Part shown: one piece after another, positions 6,077 to 9,642 of the stretch
Layout: the number at the start of each line of letters is the position of its first letter
Numbering within the stretch: position 1 is the first letter of the stretch
Assembly: GCA_028709355.1 (NCBI GenBank)
Contig: JAQVXF010000031.1
Coordinates: 1 to 9,642 of the forward strand
Length of the DNA: 9,642 nucleotides
Reading direction: 5' to 3'
Origin: Syntrophomonas sp.
GTDB lineage: Bacteria; Bacillota; Syntrophomonadia; Syntrophomonadales; Syntrophomonadaceae
The notes under the pieces: generated by a model
The model's input: only the letters and a program-made list of their open reading frames with translations
Told to the model about the DNA's origin: nothing
Database searches by the model: none
Program-made: the position numbers and the translations under genes

Positions 6077-8545
6077 ATGGAATTCCTGGCCCCGGCCGGC
6101 AGTTGGGAAGCCTTCCTGGCCGCAGTCAACAATGGCGCTGATGCCGTCTATATCGGGGGGCAGCATTTCAGCGCCCGCCAGGCCGCAACTAATTTCGACC
6201 CGCCCAGACTGGAGGAGGCTGTTCAATATGCCCACCAGCGGGGCCGCCGGGTTTACGTAGCCGTCAACACCTTGATCGATGGGCAGGAATTCGAATCAGC
6301 TCTGGATTACTTGTTCCAATTGGCTGCCAGCGGAGTAGATGCGGTCATACTGCAGGACATGGGATTGCTCCAGGCAGCTGCTAGCCTTCTGCCCGGATTG
6401 AGAATACATGCCAGTACCCAGATGAACACTCATAACCAGGACGGGGCCGCACTCCTTAAACGGTTGGGGGTATCCCGGATTGTACTGGCCCGGGAATTGA
6501 GTGCTGATGAAATCCAGGTGATCCACCGGGCGTCAGCGGGGGTGGAGCTGGAGGTATTTGTGCACGGGGCCTTGTGTTTCAGTTATTCGGGACAGTGCCT
6601 GTTTAGCAGTGTAGTCGGGGGCCGCAGCGGTAACCGGGGCAGGTGTGCCCAGCCCTGCCGTTTGCCCTATGCACTCTGCCAAGAGGGACGAAGGATCCAG
6701 ATCATGGAGCCGGGGCGCTACCGACTGAGCCCGGCCGACCTTTGCCTTATCGACCATCTGCCGCTGCTGGCATCATCCGGGGTCACCGCGCTGAAGATCG
6801 AGGGCCGCATGCGCCGGCCGGAATATGTGGCGGTGGTCACCAAGGCTTACCGGCAGGTACTAGATCGACTGCAGGAGGACCCGGGCTATAAAGTGAGTAC
6901 CGAGATTAAACAGGGCCTGCGGGCCATTTTTAACCGCGGCTACACAACCGGGCACCTGGTCGATGCCGGTCAGCCGCTGATGAATACCATAACCCCAAAG
7001 AATAAGGGGATTTTGGTGGGACAGGTGCTGCAGCAGTCCAATTCCTATCGCACCAGTATAGAGTTGAGTGAAAAGGTTTGCCTGGGTGACGGATTGGCGG
7101 TGTGGGCAGGTGCCGATACGGTCAGGCCACTCATTCTGCGGGAGATACGCTCCGGGGGCCAGAGATTGACCGAGGCCGGGCCGGGACTGGTTATAGAGGT
7201 AAAACTGGATGGGCCGGTCTCGCCCTCCAATCCAGTATACAAGACCCACGACCAGGAGCTGCTGAACCAAGCCCGCCGGACCATAAGCGCGGAACCGCCG
7301 CCCCGCATAGGAGTAGATGCCGAAGTTTTCTTGGTTCCCGGGGAAAAGATGCAGCTGGTCCTGCAGGCGCAGGGTCACCGGGTCCAGGCGGAAAGCCAGC
7401 ACCCATTACAACCGGCCCGGACCCAAGCCCTGGATGAGGAGGTTATACGGCAGAAGATCGGGCGCCTGGGCGACAGCCGCTTCACCCTGAATGATCTTAG
7501 GGTGACCGGGGATAGTCCCCTTAGCCTGCCTTTCAGTGAAATCAATGCGCTTCGCCGCCGGGCCGTGGATTTATTGACCCGGGAGTTGGGGCCGCTATCC
7601 TCAGCCTGGATCGCACCGGAGGGCTGCCCGGCGGATAAGACAAAATTTTTAACCATCCCTCGGACTTGTGGCGCCTATCCAGCCCGGCTGACCGTGGCTG
7701 TAAGCGATACCGAGGCCGCGGCTCAGGCATTGGATGCTGGGGCTGATCGTGTCTACCTGGGTATAGATGGAATGGGGAGTGGCCACCGTATCGACCAGCA
7801 GCAATTGGAAAAGTTCGCCTTGGTCACAGGAAATGATGGTGGCCGGGTAGTACCCCTGCTGCCTCGCATCCACCAGCCGGCGGATGGCTGGAACTATCGA
7901 GAAGCGGTGAGGGGCGGGTCTAATCTGATGATATCCAGCTGGGCCGACCTGGAGTGGGCAGGGCGGAACCAATTCCAATTCTATATTGATTATAATATGA
8001 ATGTATTCAATCCTTATACATTGCGGATGCTGGTGGCAAAGGGGGCGGCAGGTATTACCCTGTCGCCCGAATTGAGCTGGAAACAGCTGGCGGCATTTCC
8101 TGATCTCAGCCAGGCGGAACTGCTGGTCCATGGCGAGCTGATCCTGATGCAGTCCCAACACTGCCTGATCGGCCCGGTCCGGGCACCGGGTCCGCCGGCC
8201 TGCGAATGGGCCTGCCGCAGGGGAGACTACTCCCTGCAGGACCAGCGGGGCTATAGCTTCCCGCTGGAGACCGACAGCGACTGCCGCCAATATATTTTCA
8301 ATTCCCGTCCCTTGTGCCTGATGGAGGACCTGGACCGCATCCTGGACCTGCACCCTGCCGCGATCCGGATCGAAGCTCGGCGGGAAAGACCCGGGCAGGT
8401 AAGAGCTCTGACCTCTCTTTACCGAGAGGCACTGGACGCCCTCCAGGCCGGCCGCCGCCCGACCCTAAAAAAATATCAACAGCGTTTGGCGGCAGTGAGT
8501 ACGGGGGGCTTTACCAAAGGACATTATTTTCGTGGGGTACTATGA
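6077..8545 (+). CDS. U32 peptidase family / DUF3656 protein, RlhA-like
   Basis: A protein of 822 residues, longer than E. coli RlhA (about 650). The U32 family includes RlhA and TrhP, Fe-S proteins needed for hydroxylation of 23S rRNA or tRNA; peptidase activity is a historical label. Seen: an N-terminal TIM-barrel-like U32 domain beginning MEFLAPAG, the U32 signature at 159-177 (EVFVHGALC...GQCLFS), four candidate cluster cysteines C167, C174, C190 and C194, FNRGYTTGHL with a following LMN, then a beta-rich region and a DUF3656 segment ending in RFTLNDLRV and INALRRRAVDLL near residue 500. From about 535 onward the sequence resembles a degenerate second U32 copy (see findings). The ATG at 6077 is chosen because U32 proteins start at this motif; its ribosome site (AGGAAAG/GTGGG, 6057-6067) is weak. 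It overlaps mutS2 by 4 bp. Its RNA target is not known here. Confidence 0.9.
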   Translation: MEFLAPAGSWEAFLAAVNNGADAVYIGGQHFSARQAATNFDPPRLEEAVQYAHQRGRRVYVAVNTLIDGQEFESALDYLFQLAASGVDAVILQDMGLLQAAASLLPGLRIHASTQMNTHNQDGAALLKRLGVSRIVLARELSADEIQVIHRASAGVELEVFVHGALCFSYSGQCLFSSVVGGRSGNRGRCAQPCRLPYALCQEGRRIQIMEPGRYRLSPADLCLIDHLPLLASSGVTALKIEGRMRRPEYVAVVTKAYRQVLDRLQEDPGYKVSTEIKQGLRAIFNRGYTTGHLVDAGQPLMNTITPKNKGILVGQVLQQSNSYRTSIELSEKVCLGDGLAVWAGADTVRPLILREIRSGGQRLTEAGPGLVIEVKLDGPVSPSNPVYKTHDQELLNQARRTISAEPPPRIGVDAEVFLVPGEKMQLVLQAQGHRVQAESQHPLQPARTQALDEEVIRQKIGRLGDSRFTLNDLRVTGDSPLSLPFSEINALRRRAVDLLTRELGPLSSAWIAPEGCPADKTKFLTIPRTCGAYPARLTVAVSDTEAAAQALDAGADRVYLGIDGMGSGHRIDQQQLEKFALVTGNDGGRVVPLLPRIHQPADGWNYREAVRGGSNLMISSWADLEWAGRNQFQFYIDYNMNVFNPYTLRMLVAKGAAGITLSPELSWKQLAAFPDLSQAELLVHGELILMQSQHCLIGPVRAPGPPACEWACRRGDYSLQDQRGYSFPLETDSDCRQYIFNSRPLCLMEDLDRILDLHPAAIRIEARRERPGQVRALTSLYREALDALQAGRRPTLKKYQQRLAAVSTGGFTKGHYFRGVL

Positions 8546-9642
8546 TGATAGACAAATCGACATTGGAGAAATTAGAGTTCAACAAGATATTGGAGATGCT
8601 GGCCGCCCGGGCTTATTCTGAGGGGGGCAAATCCTTGGCCCTGGACCTGGAGCCGCTCACGGACCTGAGGGCGGTGGAAACGTCTCTGGATGAGACTGGA
8701 GAAGCCATGGAACTGGTGCGCTACGGGGAACCAGCTTTTCTGCACCTGGTCCAGCCGGTGGACAGACACCTGGGCAAGGCTGGAATCGGCGGTATCCTGG
8801 CCGGTCTCGACTTGCGGGAGGTCTACTACCTGGTCAGGGCAGTGCGGTTGGCCATAAAATACACTGGCGGGGCCAAAGTGGTTAGGCTGCAGACGGTCGT
8901 TGCCGAGCTGAGAAGTTTTCCCAACATAGAGCGGCAGATCCAGGCCGCCATCGACGAAGAAGGCTATATCCGCGACGATGCTACCCCTGAATTGAAGAGC
9001 ATCCGCCGCCAGATAGACAGTGGTCGCCAGCGGATCAAGGAATACCTGCAGAATTTTATTCGCTCCGGCAACAACCAATCCCTGCTCCAGGATGCTCTGA
9101 TCACAGAGCGGTCGGGGCGCTATGTGGTGCCGGTCAAGCAGGAATATCGTAATGAGGTCAAAGGGATTGTCCATGACGAGTCGGCCAGTGGTGCCACCCT
9201 GTTCATCGAACCCCTGGCGGTAGTGGAGCAGAACAACCGCATCCGCAGCTTGCAGATCGAGGAGAAACGGGAAGAGGAACGCATCCTTAGAGCCTTAAGC
9301 GCAGCGGTGGCGGAGGTGGCCTCTGAACTGGCCCGGGATTACCGCATCCTCAGCTACCTGGACCTGCTCTTTGCAAAGGCTTTTCTGGCTTATGACCTGG
9401 AAGCATTTCGACCCCAGGTCAACGACCGCGGCCAAATCGATCTCAGCCGGGTAAAGCACCCCTTGTTAGGGGCATCGGCAGTGCCCATCAACGTCAACCT
9501 GGGTCACCGTTTTGACATCCTGGTTATCACCGGTCCCAACACCGGGGGGAAAACCGTGGTGCTCAAGACCATCGGCTTGTTGTCGGTGATGGCCATGTGC
9601 GGTCTATACATCCCAGCCCGGGAGAAGAGCCAGGTCTCGGTT
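8542..9642 (+). CDS. mutS2: MutS2 (RqcU-type) ATPase, 3'-truncated by window
   Basis: The frame stays open to the window end, giving 367 residues of a usual ~780. MutS2 is a MutS-like dimeric ATPase that acts in rescue of collided ribosomes (Bacillus) and suppresses recombination in some bacteria; it lacks the mismatch-recognition domain. Seen: the N-terminal LEKLEFNKILEML start, the conserved ERSGRYVVPVKQEYR block with HDESASGATLFIEP, a charged coiled-coil stretch (IEEKREEERI), HPLLG, and a Walker A motif GPNTGGKT at 331-338, followed by the typical GLYIPA. The Walker B, signature and C-terminal Smr nuclease regions lie outside the window. The start is ATG 8542 or ATG 8545 in the same frame; 8545 has better spacing to GTGGGG (8532-8537), while 8542 gives an ATGA overlap with the U32 stop. 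Co-transcription with the U32 gene is likely. Confidence 0.95.
   Translation, partial: MMIDKSTLEKLEFNKILEMLAARAYSEGGKSLALDLEPLTDLRAVETSLDETGEAMELVRYGEPAFLHLVQPVDRHLGKAGIGGILAGLDLREVYYLVRAVRLAIKYTGGAKVVRLQTVVAELRSFPNIERQIQAAIDEEGYIRDDATPELKSIRRQIDSGRQRIKEYLQNFIRSGNNQSLLQDALITERSGRYVVPVKQEYRNEVKGIVHDESASGATLFIEPLAVVEQNNRIRSLQIEEKREEERILRALSAAVAEVASELARDYRILSYLDLLFAKAFLAYDLEAFRPQVNDRGQIDLSRVKHPLLGASAVPINVNLGHRFDILVITGPNTGGKTVVLKTIGLLSVMAMCGLYIPAREKSQVSV

Noticed and set aside
6992..7015. CCCC...GGGG followed by ATTTT, resembling an internal terminator
   Set aside because: The stem is only four base pairs, inside the conserved U32 coding sequence, and the reading frame continues normally.
7482..7505. 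TCACCCT/AGGGTGA 7-bp inverted repeat inside the U32 gene
   Set aside because: It lies in a conserved coding segment (FTLNDLRV) with no T-run or regulatory context. Codon constraint or chance explains it.
7649..8353. Minus-strand 234-codon ORF opposite the U32 gene
   Set aside because: It is the reverse-frame shadow of a well-supported gene, with no ribosome site and no recognisable domain.
9459..9474. CCCCT/AGGGG hairpin near the window end
   Set aside because: It lies inside the conserved HPLLG codons of mutS2, with no sign of a regulatory role.

Overview
The window reads as chromosomal DNA of an anaerobic, fairly G+C-rich member of the Bacillota (clostridial type, Syntrophomonas/Peptococcaceae-like). 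The evidence is the gene order zapA - polX - U32 peptidase family - mutS2, which is typical of Clostridia, together with strong purine-rich ribosome binding sites, TTG/GTG start use and an oxygen-sensitive tungsten/iron-sulfur enzyme system. The genus assignment is inference. All recognised genes lie on the + strand. I saw no tRNA, rRNA, CRISPR array, insertion sequence or phage gene.

Region 1 (2-3771) is a tightly packed redox operon entered part-way. It holds the C-terminal ~506 residues of a tungsten-type aldehyde:ferredoxin oxidoreductase (AOR) family protein, a four-cluster polyferredoxin, an FAD/NAD(P)H oxidoreductase with a CoA-disulfide-reductase-like active-site cysteine, and a second four-cluster polyferredoxin. 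Spacings are 20 bp, -8 bp and -4 bp, so the genes are probably co-transcribed and translationally coupled. The set resembles the AorABC type of NAD-linked AOR (catalytic subunit, polyferredoxin, FAD subunit) but has an extra polyferredoxin. The simplest model is electron flow from a W-pterin site through Fe-S wires to FAD and NAD(H), or the reverse to reduce acids to aldehydes. The substrate cannot be read from the sequence.

Region 2 (3772-5864) starts with a 128-bp spacer carrying a perfect TTGACA box, followed by zapA (FtsZ-ring factor) and polX (family X polymerase fused to a PHP phosphoesterase). The PolX polymerase site looks altered: the third catalytic Asp is Glu and the nucleotide-pocket aromatics are missing. 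The PHP metal site looks complete.

Region 3 (5865-6076) is a 212-bp spacer. It holds an A/T inverted repeat at the polX stop, a nested hairpin structure, an extended -10 promoter (TGA TATAAT) and a perfect 7-bp palindrome in the predicted 5' leader of the next gene.

Region 4 (6077-9642) holds a large U32/DUF3656 protein of the RlhA type (probable RNA hydroxylation) whose C-terminal half looks like a degenerate copy of its N-terminal half. It overlaps the start of mutS2, which runs off the window just after its Walker A motif.

Most of the window is housekeeping. The parts most worth a second look are the double-polyferredoxin AOR operon, the eroded PolX polymerase site, and the two structured elements between polX and the U32 gene.
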